Program-made: the position numbers and the translations under genes
From: Lineus longissimus
Taxonomy: Eukaryota; Nemertea; Pilidiophora; Heteronemertea; Lineidae
Reading direction: 5' to 3'
NCBI RefSeq assembly: GCF_910592395.1
Contig: NC_088322.1
Coordinates: 7,063,431 to 7,127,430, forward strand
DNA: 64,000 bases
In this document: positions 1-9,906 of the stretch, piece after piece
Numbering within the stretch: the stretch's first letter is position 1
Layout of the letters: every line of letters starts with the position of its first letter
The notes under the pieces: generated by a model
What the model saw: only the letters and a program-made list of their open reading frames with translations
Database searches by the model: none
Told to the model about the DNA's origin: nothing

Positions 1-427
1 AATGTATTCAATCTTTGTTATCATGTCCAATTGTGTTCCATTAAATAATGTTAAAGTTAATAACGACATTACATGTAAGCTGTACATTTTTCAAATAAAT
101 GCACTTTTAACTAGTAGATGTGTCAACTTAGTTTCCTGGGTCAGGCATTTGACACTTGCTGTAAACTTGTCCCCTTTAGAAGTGCTCTCCATACATGTGT
201 GCAGGGAGTCGGCTTTGTCAGTTGATTAAGCTACACAAAGACGCCAATTTGGGGTTTCTTCTTCTCACAGTTACAACAGTATATCAGAACAACTACTGTT
301 CGCTCTTGTCCCAGGCAGTTATGTTGCTGAATAAACACGACACCGTCCCCTAACTTCATGTTTATCACCTGAAGACCACCAGTGTGACCCCCAAAGCTCC
401 TGCGAGTAGCCCCCACTTAAAGCCTAG
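1..427. other. Left flank, no gene recognised
   Basis: AT-rich single-copy-looking DNA up to the BEL target site. Short ORFs of 60-75 codons occur on both strands but carry no recognisable domain or splice pattern. I see nothing else to annotate. Confidence 0.5.
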
Positions 428-432
428 CTACA
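428..432. repeat. Target-site duplication CTACA, left copy
   Basis: The five bases before the 5' LTR match the five bases after the 3' LTR (12843-12847). Five bp is the usual duplication length for LTR elements of this group. Confidence 0.9.
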
Positions 433-1130
433 TGTTGGGGCGCAGGACCCCGCTGCGGAGACCGATCAGCCGGTTGCGGCTGACGGGGAAAAGGTCACAT
501 AATTTAGGAGGAGAGACGATAACGACGAGGGATTTCTCTAATTTCTACTTTTTTTCGGACTTTTAAATCTGGCATTTTTGGCAGGTCGTTGTGGATAGGG
601 AGGAGGCTTGGATTGGATGAGCGGGAAGAGTGGATATCGTCTATTCTGGAGATATTGACATCGGGTTGAGAAATCGTTTTGTTTGGAGCATAAACGGACG
701 TTTTTGTGCCGTGTTTGGCGCCACTATTTTTCTCGCGCCGTGGCTCATGAAGGGAGGCCTCCCGCCCGCGATTATTTAGATCGTTCTATTCCAATACGGA
801 GAACGTGAGTAACATTTTATTCATTGATTTATTTGGATTCGGATAGACCGATGAGATCTTTGTGAACTTTGTTCGTGTACATATGTTGTCGTGTTCGGAA
901 TCGTGTATATTCGTATCATTCTAAATCTAAACCACGTGAATGGATTCTGGAAGGATCTGTTCAATCATATCGTAAATGTGGAGCTCGCCAAGCCAGGATC
1001 GAGAGCAAGTGGACTCATAGAGAATTGAAGAAACCAGGCTGTGGTAAGTTTGTGACATTTTAGTACTTTATAGATACAGTCCTCACATCGCCTTAGTGTA
1101 TGGGAGGTCAATTATAGCTGCGCCCAAACA
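433..1130 (+). repeat. BEL 5' LTR (698 bp)
   Basis: It starts TGTTGGGGCGCAGG and ends CGCCCAAACA, and matches 12145-12842 base for base except for three substitutions I could find. The promoter and polyadenylation signals should lie here, but I could not pick out a convincing TATA box. The short ORF inside it is fortuitous and appears in both copies. Confidence 0.95.
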
Positions 1131-1336
1131 TTAAAATGGTCTCTCCGACCTGATACGGTTATCACTGCCAGACCTAATTGGATTGGTACCAATGCAGGTG
1201 GAATCTAAGGATTTGCAGTATTTGGATAGATGTTAGGAAACATAGACATTTTGTATCGTTCACTAAATTGAAGAAATAGACTCTTTAGTGTGTGCTGGAG
1301 TTATAGTATAGACACTCAGTTGCAGCAGAGAGTGAA
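1131..1336 (+). promoter_or_regulatory. BEL leader with possible primer-binding site
   Basis: Sequence between the 5' LTR and the first ORF. The first TGG, expected at the start of a primer-binding site complementary to a tRNA CCA end, is at 1137-1139, six bases after the LTR. I could not match the following bases to a particular tRNA from memory, so the site is only a candidate. Confidence 0.4.
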
Positions 1337-1967
1337 ATGAACACCCTGATTACTGGACACTCGTTTGTACAAAGATACTGCGAGAGGTATTTAGTGCCCC
1401 AATGACTTCATACAGTTCTTAGAGGACAGGCTGACTTTGCCGCTAGTTTTGGACTGCAGCCAGGAAGCCACGTATTTGTAGCGGGTGTAGGCGGACTTAG
1501 TGCTAACCGTCAAGGGAATATTTTCATTTCGCAGCAGATTAACAGGACAGAGCCGGACGTTCTTCTGTTGGATCTGGGATCGAATGACCTGTCAGGAAGG
1601 TGCGACCCACATCAATTAGCAAGACTGGTGTGCGACCTGTGCGTAGATTTATTGGATCGGACCACTATTGGGGTAATCGTGTTATTTCTAGTTGTAGAAC
1701 GCCGTCGAAATTGGAATTGCCCCAAAACAGAGTTCGACAGGAATAGGCGGATCTTTTAATCACCTCATGAGGCTGGCATCGCACAGAGACAACCGGATAT
1801 GTGTCATGCGCCATGATAGGTCAATCCTGGTAAACGTGAGGCCCGGACTCATCAGTGGTGACAACATTCACGTTACATCAAGACTAGGATTGCGCCTGTA
1901 TCACTTCAGCATCAGGAGAGCTTTGACAGTTGGTCAAAACAGATTCAGAGAGCTCTACCTGCAGTAA
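1337..1967 (+). pseudogene. Broken SGNH-hydrolase-like ORF in the BEL leader
   Basis: The frame starting at ATG 1337 encodes block I (GHSF, with the catalytic Ser, about residue 9), then a block II glycine (VAGVGGL), block III (GSNDL, Asn) and, after a frame change, block V (GDNIHV, Asp and His). These four blocks in this order and spacing are the signature of SGNH/GDSL esterase-like folds. The ORF would be about 209 codons. It has a TGA at 1403-1405, and the frame shifts by one inside a T run at 1754-1757, after which the second frame stays open to TAA 1965-1967. It lies wholly between the LTR and gag. SGNH/esterase domains are known in ORF1 of CR1-type LINEs; a pre-gag position in a BEL element is unusual. 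The fold is inferred from the motifs only. Confidence 0.7.
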
Positions 1968-2222
1968 GTCTAGGATATTTACCTAGAGCAGTGCAGTGTA
2001 TCGTGTGCGTATCGGCACATTGAATTACATTCATGTACATCGTCGTTAGATATTAGTTGATTAGTTACTTTCATTTTGTATCTAGAACTCTGTCTATTCA
2101 TATGTACAGTGTATCAAAGTACAGGCTGTCTAGATAGTCAGATTGGTACTGACTACCTGCATCAAAAAATAAATCCCAAACCTAGATTGCTGTTTTAATA
2201 TAGAAATCGAGACAGAGACGTT

Positions 2223-4931
2223 ATGGCTGATGCATTCCCAGGAACTAGGAGGTCACAGAGGGCCCCAAAGTTACCTGCTCACCTGAAGGATTACGTCTTG
2301 GGACAATTTCATAGCGGTACCCGATCGCCACCGGCACCATCGACTGCTTCATCGTGTCTAATGGATAGACTTGTGCGGGAGCGCCAGGGCATAGAGCGGG
2401 ACATTGAGAGATATTGCGACAAGACAGATAGGATCATTCATGATGAGAACAGCAGGCCCATCTTAAAAAAGCTGGATGCGCATCTTGATCAATCCTTCAA
2501 AGAGCTGCTTAGAGTAAAAGAAAGGATATTAGACGAGGGAGAGAAGCTGTATCCGGGTGAAGTGGAGGAAACCATCGAAACTGTTGAAGTAGCAAAGGAG
2601 AAGATAGAGGACTGCCAAGATAAGATTGCAGTGAGTCTATCCTTTGACCCAGTCAGAACCCTAGGAACACGGACGAGGGTAAAACAGCCAGAGCTTAGCC
2701 CCATAAGAAGTAGAGTCCTACACACTCCTGCATGGGGGGAGTCATCCGAGGACGAGACCCCTGATTTAGAGACAACGATGAAGAAGGAGGAAGCTCAAAT
2801 GAAGAGGAAAATCGCAGAGATGCAGACAAGACAGCATGAACAGATGGAGAAACTAACCGAGCAGCGGGCCAAAGAAGAGGCCGAGAAAAAGGCTCGGAAA
2901 ATAGCCAGACAACAAGCACTACAGGACATCGCGGCAGAGGAGAAACTCCTCAAACGGATAGAAAAGGAGACGCTCATCAGAACACGTGAAGTGGCACGGC
3001 AGAAAGTGCTTGATGAAATTACAACTGAGGAGAACAGACTCAGGATCGCAGCTGAAGAAAAAGTCAAAATTGCTGCCGATAAGGCCGACCGAATCAGACG
3101 TGCAGTAGAAGAGGACCTCGTCAGGCGAGACGTAGAACTAGAAGACCGAGTCATGCGATCGCTAGATGCTAGGAAACCTCTGAAGGTCAAGCCAGAACCT
3201 ATTACCCCTAGGATAAAGATGGAGATGACCAACCCTAGGGCTGGGACAAGGCCAAAGACGTCCACCCAAGTGATGACAAGGCAGAGACCTAAAGTTGAGG
3301 CTACCCCTGCGACCTTGGATGCTTCATATCAACCCATAGATGAGGATCTCCCTAACCACTCCGATCCTTTTACACCGAGATTTGATGAAGGTGGTGAGCT
3401 TAGAAAGTTCTTCCAAGGAGTGGCAAAGCCATCGTTCCCTAAGTTTTCTGGAGCTAAAGATCAATTCCATGACTGGTGGGAGCAGTTTGACATTTTTGTG
3501 AATCGTGCAAAAGTGCCCGTCCGCTTTAAAATGATTATGCTGAAGAATAACTTGTCGGGAGACCCACTAGATCTAGTTAAGAGACTAGGATACTCGGATA
3601 TCCAATATGAGATGGCGCTTGAAAAACTGAAAACCAGATATGGTGGACAAAAGCGTCTATTACAACGACACATCGAAGCTATCATGGCCATACAACCCCT
3701 GAAAGAAGAAGATTTGAAAGGCCTTGCTGACTTTTCAAACCAGTTATTTGACGCAGTAGCGAAGTTGAAGGATGCTGGCCAGGAACGCGAACTAGTTGGC
3801 CCATCAGCCTTATTCACAATTACTCTACAGAGGATTCCCAGTACCCTGCTCATACAGTATCAGAATCGCCGCCAACTTGCTGAAGAAGAGGATGGACTTG
3901 ATACCTTTGTGAGATGGCTAGATAAGCAAGTAGCCATTCGACTTGAGAAGGCCGAGCTAAAAGAACCATTGAAAAGTCAAAAGTCAGAAGACTTCCGCCA
4001 GAAGAAAGGCGTCGGGAGTCATAATAGGAGTCAGGGTCATGCCACGAGTTCAAACGACTCAACTAAACTATCGAAGAGCCAGAAGTCCAATTCTGCCAGC
4101 GCCAACCAACAAGAATCGTCCACGTCAAAGCCGCCATTCATCTGCCCCCTTTGTCGGGGTAAACACGGGATAGCAAAGTGCGAGAAGTGGCACGCTGCAG
4201 GAGTTCAAGATCGTTGGGCAATGGCTAAAGAGCACAAGATCTGCTTCAGGTGTCTGTACATAGGACACCAAGGCAGAGACTGCAAATCGACGAGAAAATG
4301 TGACACGGAAGGGTGTACCAAAACCCATAGAAGCCTACACCCGACAACAGCACCATCATCGACCAACTTCGACAAGGTGAACAGCGCATTCGGAGTTGAT
4401 AGCTCGGGTAAAGTGATCCCGACCAGGGTTGGAATACGCGTTCTACCCATATACATACTCTCAAAAGGAGGACACAAACGAAAACTCCAAGCGTTCCTGG
4501 ACGATGGATCTGATTCGTCCTACATTAGAACTGATGTAGCCAAATCGTTAGGGCTACCAATAGAGGATGCAAATCTAATCCTATCCACGTTAACCAATTC
4601 GGAAAGCATCATCCCAAGTGGACTTGTATCGTTCGACAAAGAAAGTCTAGACAGGGAGATGAGGGCAACGATTGGAGCTCGCACGCTCGACTCGGTGTGC
4701 GAGGGATTAAAAGCACCCGATTGGACCAGAATCCAGGAAAATTGGAGTCATCTCAGTGGGATCGAGTTCCCCAAGGTTGCAGGAGAGCGAAAGGTCGACA
4801 TTCTCATCGGTTCGAACCATCTAGAGCTAACCATGACCTTGGAGGAAAGATTTGGGAAGCCAGGGCAACCTGTGGCCCGCAAAACGCCACTAGGTTGGAC
4901 TTGCGTCGGCCCGCTAACATCGACGTCATAG
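2223..4931 (+). CDS. BEL Gag-protease polyprotein (902 aa)
   Basis: Structural and protease part of the retroelement polyprotein. Residues about 60-310 are highly charged and K/E/R-rich, likely coiled coil. Residues about 400-570 match the Pao-type gag region (DUF1759 style, starting PSFPKFSGAKDQFHDWW). Cysteine/histidine knuckles follow at about 638-700 (CPLC, CFRC, CKSTRKC). The aspartic protease motif is DDGSDSSY at about residue 759. The frame ends at TAG 4929-4931, but the same frame is open on both sides of that stop and continues into the reverse transcriptase. BEL elements normally encode one long polyprotein, so the TAG is either a lesion or a suppressible stop at a domain boundary. 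The start is the first ATG after the leader. Confidence 0.92.
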   Translation: MADAFPGTRRSQRAPKLPAHLKDYVLGQFHSGTRSPPAPSTASSCLMDRLVRERQGIERDIERYCDKTDRIIHDENSRPILKKLDAHLDQSFKELLRVKERILDEGEKLYPGEVEETIETVEVAKEKIEDCQDKIAVSLSFDPVRTLGTRTRVKQPELSPIRSRVLHTPAWGESSEDETPDLETTMKKEEAQMKRKIAEMQTRQHEQMEKLTEQRAKEEAEKKARKIARQQALQDIAAEEKLLKRIEKETLIRTREVARQKVLDEITTEENRLRIAAEEKVKIAADKADRIRRAVEEDLVRRDVELEDRVMRSLDARKPLKVKPEPITPRIKMEMTNPRAGTRPKTSTQVMTRQRPKVEATPATLDASYQPIDEDLPNHSDPFTPRFDEGGELRKFFQGVAKPSFPKFSGAKDQFHDWWEQFDIFVNRAKVPVRFKMIMLKNNLSGDPLDLVKRLGYSDIQYEMALEKLKTRYGGQKRLLQRHIEAIMAIQPLKEEDLKGLADFSNQLFDAVAKLKDAGQERELVGPSALFTITLQRIPSTLLIQYQNRRQLAEEEDGLDTFVRWLDKQVAIRLEKAELKEPLKSQKSEDFRQKKGVGSHNRSQGHATSSNDSTKLSKSQKSNSASANQQESSTSKPPFICPLCRGKHGIAKCEKWHAAGVQDRWAMAKEHKICFRCLYIGHQGRDCKSTRKCDTEGCTKTHRSLHPTTAPSSTNFDKVNSAFGVDSSGKVIPTRVGIRVLPIYILSKGGHKRKLQAFLDDGSDSSYIRTDVAKSLGLPIEDANLILSTLTNSESIIPSGLVSFDKESLDREMRATIGARTLDSVCEGLKAPDWTRIQENWSHLSGIEFPKVAGERKVDILIGSNHLELTMTLEERFGKPGQPVARKTPLGWTCVGPLTSTS

Positions 4932-6115
4932 TTCTCGACATCGTCATCGGAAACTTACTGTGCTCAATCCATCGCAATAGACACATCGAGTGATATCGAA
5001 ACTGATGAGGCAATGCGCCGATTGTGGAACATCGACGCTCTTGAAGGGAAAACCCAAGCGGATGAAACCCCCGAGGAGAGATTGGCGACTGCTAAGGCCT
5101 CAGAGTCACTGAAATTTATAAGATCGGAGGGGAGATACCAAGTCAGCATCCCCTGGAAAGAGGATCGACCTAAGTTGCCTGACAATCGCTCAGCAACCGA
5201 GAAAAGGTTAAGGAGTCTTGAGGCTAGTTTGAGAAGACGGCCGAATGTGGCAGTCCAATACCAGGATGTGTTTGAGGATAACGTAAGAAAAGGATATATC
5301 AAGGAGATCTTGGATGAGAATAAGTATACCCCAGGGTGGTATCTTCCTCACTTTGGCGTAGTTAAGGAAGACCGCGAGACAACAAAGGTTAGAGTTGTTT
5401 ACGATGGAGAAGCGGTTTACGCTGGAACCAGCCTCAATGACCAGATGCTTCCGGGTCCCAAGCTACAGCAAGAAATACTAGATATCCTGATCACATTTAG
5501 GCAAGGAGCCATTGCGCTCATGGGTGACATCAAAGAGATGTTCAGCCAGGTACTACTAGACCCTGTGGACTGCAGATACCATCGGATCCTTTGGCAGGAC
5601 AAGACCTTCGAGTCCACCAGACTACCATTTGGGGATCGGGCGTCACCGTTTTTAGCCCAATTGGTAATACGCACTCATGCGGAGAAACACAGCTCGGAGT
5701 ACCCATTAGCTGCGGAAGCATGTCGCAGAAGTCTGAACATGGACGATGCATTGCCGTCCGTCGACCACGTACCAATTGCCAAAGCTATGAGGAGGGAGCT
5801 CACAGAATTGCTTGGTAAAGCCGGTTTCGCAATCCGAAAATGGATGAGTAACAACATTGAGGTTTTGAAAGATGTTCCAGAGGAGAGTCGGTCACCGGGA
5901 ATAGTAGACTTGGAGGAGTCAGATCTCCCGTGTCAGAAGCCGTTAGGAGTGTTGTGGAACGCCGAGAAGGATGTCATCGGGTACAAACACAAGGCAGTGG
6001 AGGTGATAATCGTCACCAAAAGAACCGCACTTAGTCTGGTAGCTAGACTTTTCGACCCGCTGCAGCTTTTGGCGCCATATGTTATCCGCGCCAAGATGGT
6101 TTTACAAGAGGCCTG
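4932..6115 (+). pseudogene. BEL pol, 5' part: reverse transcriptase
   Basis: It continues the frame of the Gag-protease ORF after TAG 4929-4931; the first internal ATG is at 5013. Reverse transcriptase motifs are in order: the LPHFGVV and KVRVVYDG blocks, MGDIKEMFSQV carrying the first aspartate, RLPFGDRASPF, then the active-site pair in NMDD at about 5736-5747. Most BEL enzymes have a tyrosine where this copy has asparagine, so the polymerase site looks altered. The reading frame is cut by the Harbinger insertion at 6116 and resumes at 9907 in the same frame, in the peptidase A17/RNase H linker region. No function is expected from this copy. Confidence 0.88.
6113..6115. repeat. Harbinger target duplication CTG, left copy
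   Basis: CTG at 6113-6115 is repeated at 9904-9906. Removing the element plus one CTG rejoins the pol frame exactly. PIF/Harbinger elements make 3-bp duplications, with CWG or TWA preferred, so CTG fits the family. Confidence 0.85.
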
Positions 6116-6320
6116 GGGCCTTATTCATGAAGCCTTCTTAGGGCCTAGTAAGCACTTACGTATTACTAGGTCGTTATTAGCGAATTACGCGGTATTCACG
6201 AAGCACCCGTAACTTCAATCTATTTCGCAAGTCGTTACTAGTGTTACGTGAGATGTTCGGGCTTCTTAGCGTGTTATCAGTCCATGCTTAGATAGTTGGA
6301 CACATTTTTACACAAGGAGC

Positions 6321-7543
6321 ATGGCTGCGGCGTTGATTGTGTTGGAAAATTTGGAAGCAAGGCGGGCTTTACGACGGCAGCGTGTGTTTAGAGATCGTCT
6401 ACAACCGCTTGACGTCTATGATGACGTAGATTTGTACAGACGATACCGGATGACTCGGCCGGTCCTTCTCGAAGTTATCGACCTGTTGCAGGATGACATT
6501 GCCCCGTATACGCTGCGCTCGCACGCCGTTCCAGCAACTCTCCAAGTTTGCGTTGCGCTTAGATATTTTGCTACTGGCAGTTTGCAGTTGGACAATGGAG
6601 ACATGTCAAATGGCTTGAGTCATTTCCTCGAACAGCTGCTGAGCAAGAACGTCAGAAGGAAGGATTTTATACAGAACGCCATCGGATTCCGAACGTTATT
6701 GGCTGCGTAGATGGATCCCTTATTCCGATCAAATGTCCATCCGTAAACGAGAATGCATACGTGTGCAGGAAACAGTGGCATGCCATTAATGTGCAGGGGA
6801 TTTGTACTTATGATTTGAAATTTTCAAATATAGTAGCCCGATGGCCAGGTGCCACCCATGATGCGTTTATCTGGTCCAACTGCAATTTAAAGGTGAAGAT
6901 GGAACGCGGCCTGAATGATGGAGGATACTTGCTCGGTGACAGTGCCTACCCACTTAGACCCTGTCTCATGACCCCAGTCTCCCGCCCAGCAGATGCAGCG
7001 GACAGACAATACAACGTTCACCACAGGCGAGTACGAAACATCATTGAACGAACCTTTGGAAGATGGAAAAACCGATGGAGGTGCTTGCACAAAGAAGGTA
7101 AATTATGTCCTTATTGGTGAATCAGGAGAGATCGCCAGTTTCTAGACACCGACAGCACCTGTCTGCAAATGGCTATTATAGCCATTCTCAGGCAGTGCTG
7201 CAGCATTTCACCCCATAACATTGCTGCATAGACTGCTTTGCAGTACAAGTTCCATTTCGATTTCGACTGACTTTCCCCATTCTCATTTCTTTTATAAGAT
7301 GCCTTTTTTGCAGGTGGAACTCTTCGATTAAGCCCCGAGAAGTGTTGCTCGGTGATCATTGCAACATCTGTGCTACATAACATCTGTGAAAACCACGGCC
7401 TCCCTGTCCCAAACGACCCACCAGCCAATGTGGATAATCCCGATGATGACGTCAACAATAGACCAATCCTCGATGTCGATGTCGAAGAAAGAGGTGTTGG
7501 AGAAAGGGCACGCTTGATAGATCAGCATTTCAGGAATATGTAG
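6321..7543 (+). pseudogene. HARBI1-like DDE transposase, two exons, frame broken
   Basis: The N-terminal frame (6321 to about 6615) has the family's conserved LRYFATGSLQLDNGDMS. The frame then changes near 6606-6617, and the second frame carries FPRTAAEQ, GFY and PNVIGCVDG with the first catalytic Asp. WHAINVQGIC, GDSAYPLRP (second Asp) and RRVRNIIERTFGRWKNRW (Glu) follow. The helix-turn-helix stretch normally found between GDMSN and FPR is missing, so a short deletion is the likely cause. An intron at 7098-7313 (GTAAAT...TTTTTTGCAG) joins in phase to an exon with LHNICENHGLP and an acidic tail ending at TAG 7541-7543. The nuclease would cut and paste the element between the terminal repeats. 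It is recognisable and nearly complete, but broken. Confidence 0.85.
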
Positions 7544-7926
7544 TATGTATTTAAAACAGAACTTTATTTCCAATTAACCCAAACATTTTAATTGATGTGT
7601 ACAACCAAAATGGTGGTACATGTAACAAGAGACGTTTTCAACATCATGTTACAATCAACAACGATAAACAGTAAGGTTGTAGAGCATTTGATTACTGGCG
7701 AGACTGCCAAACTACAATTCCAACGATCTTCTTTCATCAACAAATAAACATCATGTTTGTACAGAACAATGTACTGTGATCAAGGTATAAATTCATACCA
7801 ACAACCAACACGATTTTGATGAAAGCACAATCTTATCAGTTATTCCTTACTTCACTATCTATCTAACAAACAATGTAGCAGTTATACAGCAACAACATCA
7901 CTTTAAAATTGCGTGATATATGTAGG

Positions 7927-9616
7927 TCACTCTCCTTTGGCCATTTTTTCAAGTACAGAGAATGCCGATGACCTGGACTTGTACTCCTTTGGTTTTGAGC
8001 CAGTTTTCTGGGATTCGCTGGTTTCCGTAACAGCATCCACTAGTACCTCCAATAGCCATACTGCCTTTTTTGCGAGATGAACCTTTGTTTCTTCCAGATG
8101 AAGCCGTTGTTCTTCCACGTCAAGTCGCTTGCTCTCGATTTTGACCCGTTCCTTCTCCACATCAATTAGTTCAACGGCATGTGAAAGCTTCTTATCTGCG
8201 AGAGACAAACCAGTTGAAGACGCCTTGGAAGAGCCAGCAGTGGGACGACAGCTCTTGGGTTGTCGGGCAGGACTTGGCGGCGGTGAAGGGGATCGGGTGT
8301 CATCTTCTGAGCTGCTATCGTTCGGGCGCGTGACGGTTGCTCTAACCTTACGAATTCTCTGGAAAATACATTTGATAGACTTAAATGCAAAAAGCCATTA
8401 AACATGAGTGAGGTCTTAGTATGTCTTTAGTTGTTATTTACTTCCTTCTCATATAGAAGGCCAGTACTGAAACGGGCACGTCAGGAGATACGTTTTCTTT
8501 CCTAATAACGACACAAGCAAATGAGAAAAAGCATTGCACAGATCGTTGTGCAGCCACCTGGAAAGTTGCGATCTTCCCTTATCACTGCTTATGCCTCCAG
8601 TAATCAAAAACCTATTTACCTCGGGTGATTTCCGCAATTCAACGGTATGGAATGTATGCAATGACTTCTTTGCTGCGACAGACAAACCAGTTGAAGACGC
8701 CTTGGAAGAGCCAGCAGTGGGACGACAGCTCTTGGGTTGTCGGACAGGACTTGGCGGCGGTGAAGGGGATCGGGTGTCATCTTCTGAGCTGCTATCGTTC
8801 GGGCGCGTGACGGTTGCTGTAACCTTACGAATTCTCTGGAAAATACATTTGATAGAATTAAGTATTGAATGCTATGTAAGGATGAAATATCTCGTCAAGA
8901 GCCAAGCGCCTAAGATGGCACTTTTGAATCTGTAGACAAATCGGGCGAAATGTAATGCAGGAAACTGGAGCGCCCGCAGACGACCAACCTACCTTCGATT
9001 TTTGAAGTGAGAGTGACGCATTCTGATCGAAATAAGAAATTTCGTCATCATCGGCTTCTGTGACAGACGGGGAAAACGGGTATTGCTGGTTCATGTCATC
9101 TTCAGGTAGGTCCAGCTCTTCTGTGTCCATACCAGTAGCGATTCCTTGTATCATTTCGACACCGATTAGGCCTACGATCCTTTGCTCGAGTTGCGTCAAC
9201 TCGGACACGTCATCGCCAAGGGGTTTGTTCCCGGTCCGCTTGGTCAGTACATTGATTTTTGCAGCCTTCTGTTTTGCCTTCGATTTCAGGTCATGCCATT
9301 TATGGTGAACTGCTTCGGTCGTTCTCCGGACGCTTGCCACACTGTTGATCTTAAGGGTTATTTCTTTCCACGTGTCGGACTTCCGCTTCAGCGTAATGAC
9401 ATCCGAAAACTTGCTGCTGATCACGGACCACTTCGATTCCACGAGATCAACTAACTTTATAATTTCATTTGGGGAAAAATTCACACCCCGTTTCCTCTTT
9501 CCTTCCTCGGGTGGTGGGACAACGGTCTTCTTTCCTTCCTCGGGTGGTGGGACAATGGTGTTCCTCTTCTTATTGGTTTTCTCCATGATGTTGTCAGGGT
9601 GGCGAATATCCATCAA
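7927..9616 (-). CDS. Harbinger Myb/SANT-like protein, spliced
   Basis: Exon 1 is 9616-8993 (208 codons). It has a basic N-terminus with two VPPPEEGK repeats, then a Myb/SANT-like trihelix (FSPNEIIKLVDLVESKW ... VRRTTEAVHHKWHDLKSKAKQK) and an acidic segment. The donor GTAGGT is right after 8993. Exon 2 is 8358-7927 (143 codons plus stop), after an acceptor TATTTTCCAG. It has a Ser/Pro-rich linker and a charged predicted coiled coil (HAVELIDVEKERVKIESKRL). The junction is in phase and gives about 351 residues. In known Harbinger elements this protein brings the nuclease to the nucleus and the element ends. A second, near-identical exon 2 start exists upstream at 8835, so the splice choice is uncertain. 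Confidence 0.78.
8204..8379 (-). repeat. Duplicated exon-2 segment, downstream copy
   Basis: These 176 bp match 8681-8856 with two mismatches at an offset of 477 bp. The segment holds the 3' splice site and the Ser/Pro-rich start of exon 2. This copy continues into the coiled-coil tail. Confidence 0.85.
8681..8856 (-). repeat. Duplicated exon-2 segment, upstream copy
   Basis: It has the same acceptor (exon start 8835) and same phase as the downstream copy. Its frame runs to a stop at 8449-8451 with an unrelated tail beginning LSVAAKKSLHTF, so using it would give a protein without the coiled coil. Confidence 0.8.
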
Positions 9617-9906
9617 ATGATGGTAAGCACGTCCAATTACTGTATAAATACTCGATGCCCCTATTACAAACAGTCAATGAGGTGAGCTCAAGTGGATTAC
9701 GTAACAATTCTATACAGATCACCTCAAGTGCGTACCTGATAATATTTCCCTACGAAGGGTTTAATAAGTAATACGGTAATAAATCGATGATAATGCTTTG
9801 TGAATAAGACGTAGTGTCTTACTTGGCAGTTACTAAAGTCTTACTACGAGCCACGTAAATCGTTATTAGTAACAATTTTACGAAGGCTTCATGAATAAGG
9901 CCCCTG

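Larger units (their letters stand above)
6116..9903. mobile_element. PIF/Harbinger DNA transposon (3788 bp) nested in BEL pol
   Basis: Perfect 22-bp terminal inverted repeats (6116-6137 and 9882-9903, starting GGGCCTTATTCATGAAGCC) and a 3-bp CTG duplication. It encodes the two proteins typical of this superfamily, a HARBI1-like DDE nuclease on the plus strand and a Myb/SANT-like protein on the minus strand, convergently arranged. The two genes are separated by about 380 bp around 7544-7926. It landed in the BEL pol after that element had inserted. The transposase carries a frame change, so the copy is probably not autonomous now. Confidence 0.93.

Noticed and set aside
1137..1154. Naming the primer tRNA of the BEL element
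   Set aside because: No tRNA 3' end I know matches beyond the TGG, so the site is kept only as a candidate.
1754..1757. Programmed frameshift at the T run in the SGNH-like ORF
   Set aside because: A stop in the same ORF at 1403 and the general decay of this copy make a simple indel more likely.
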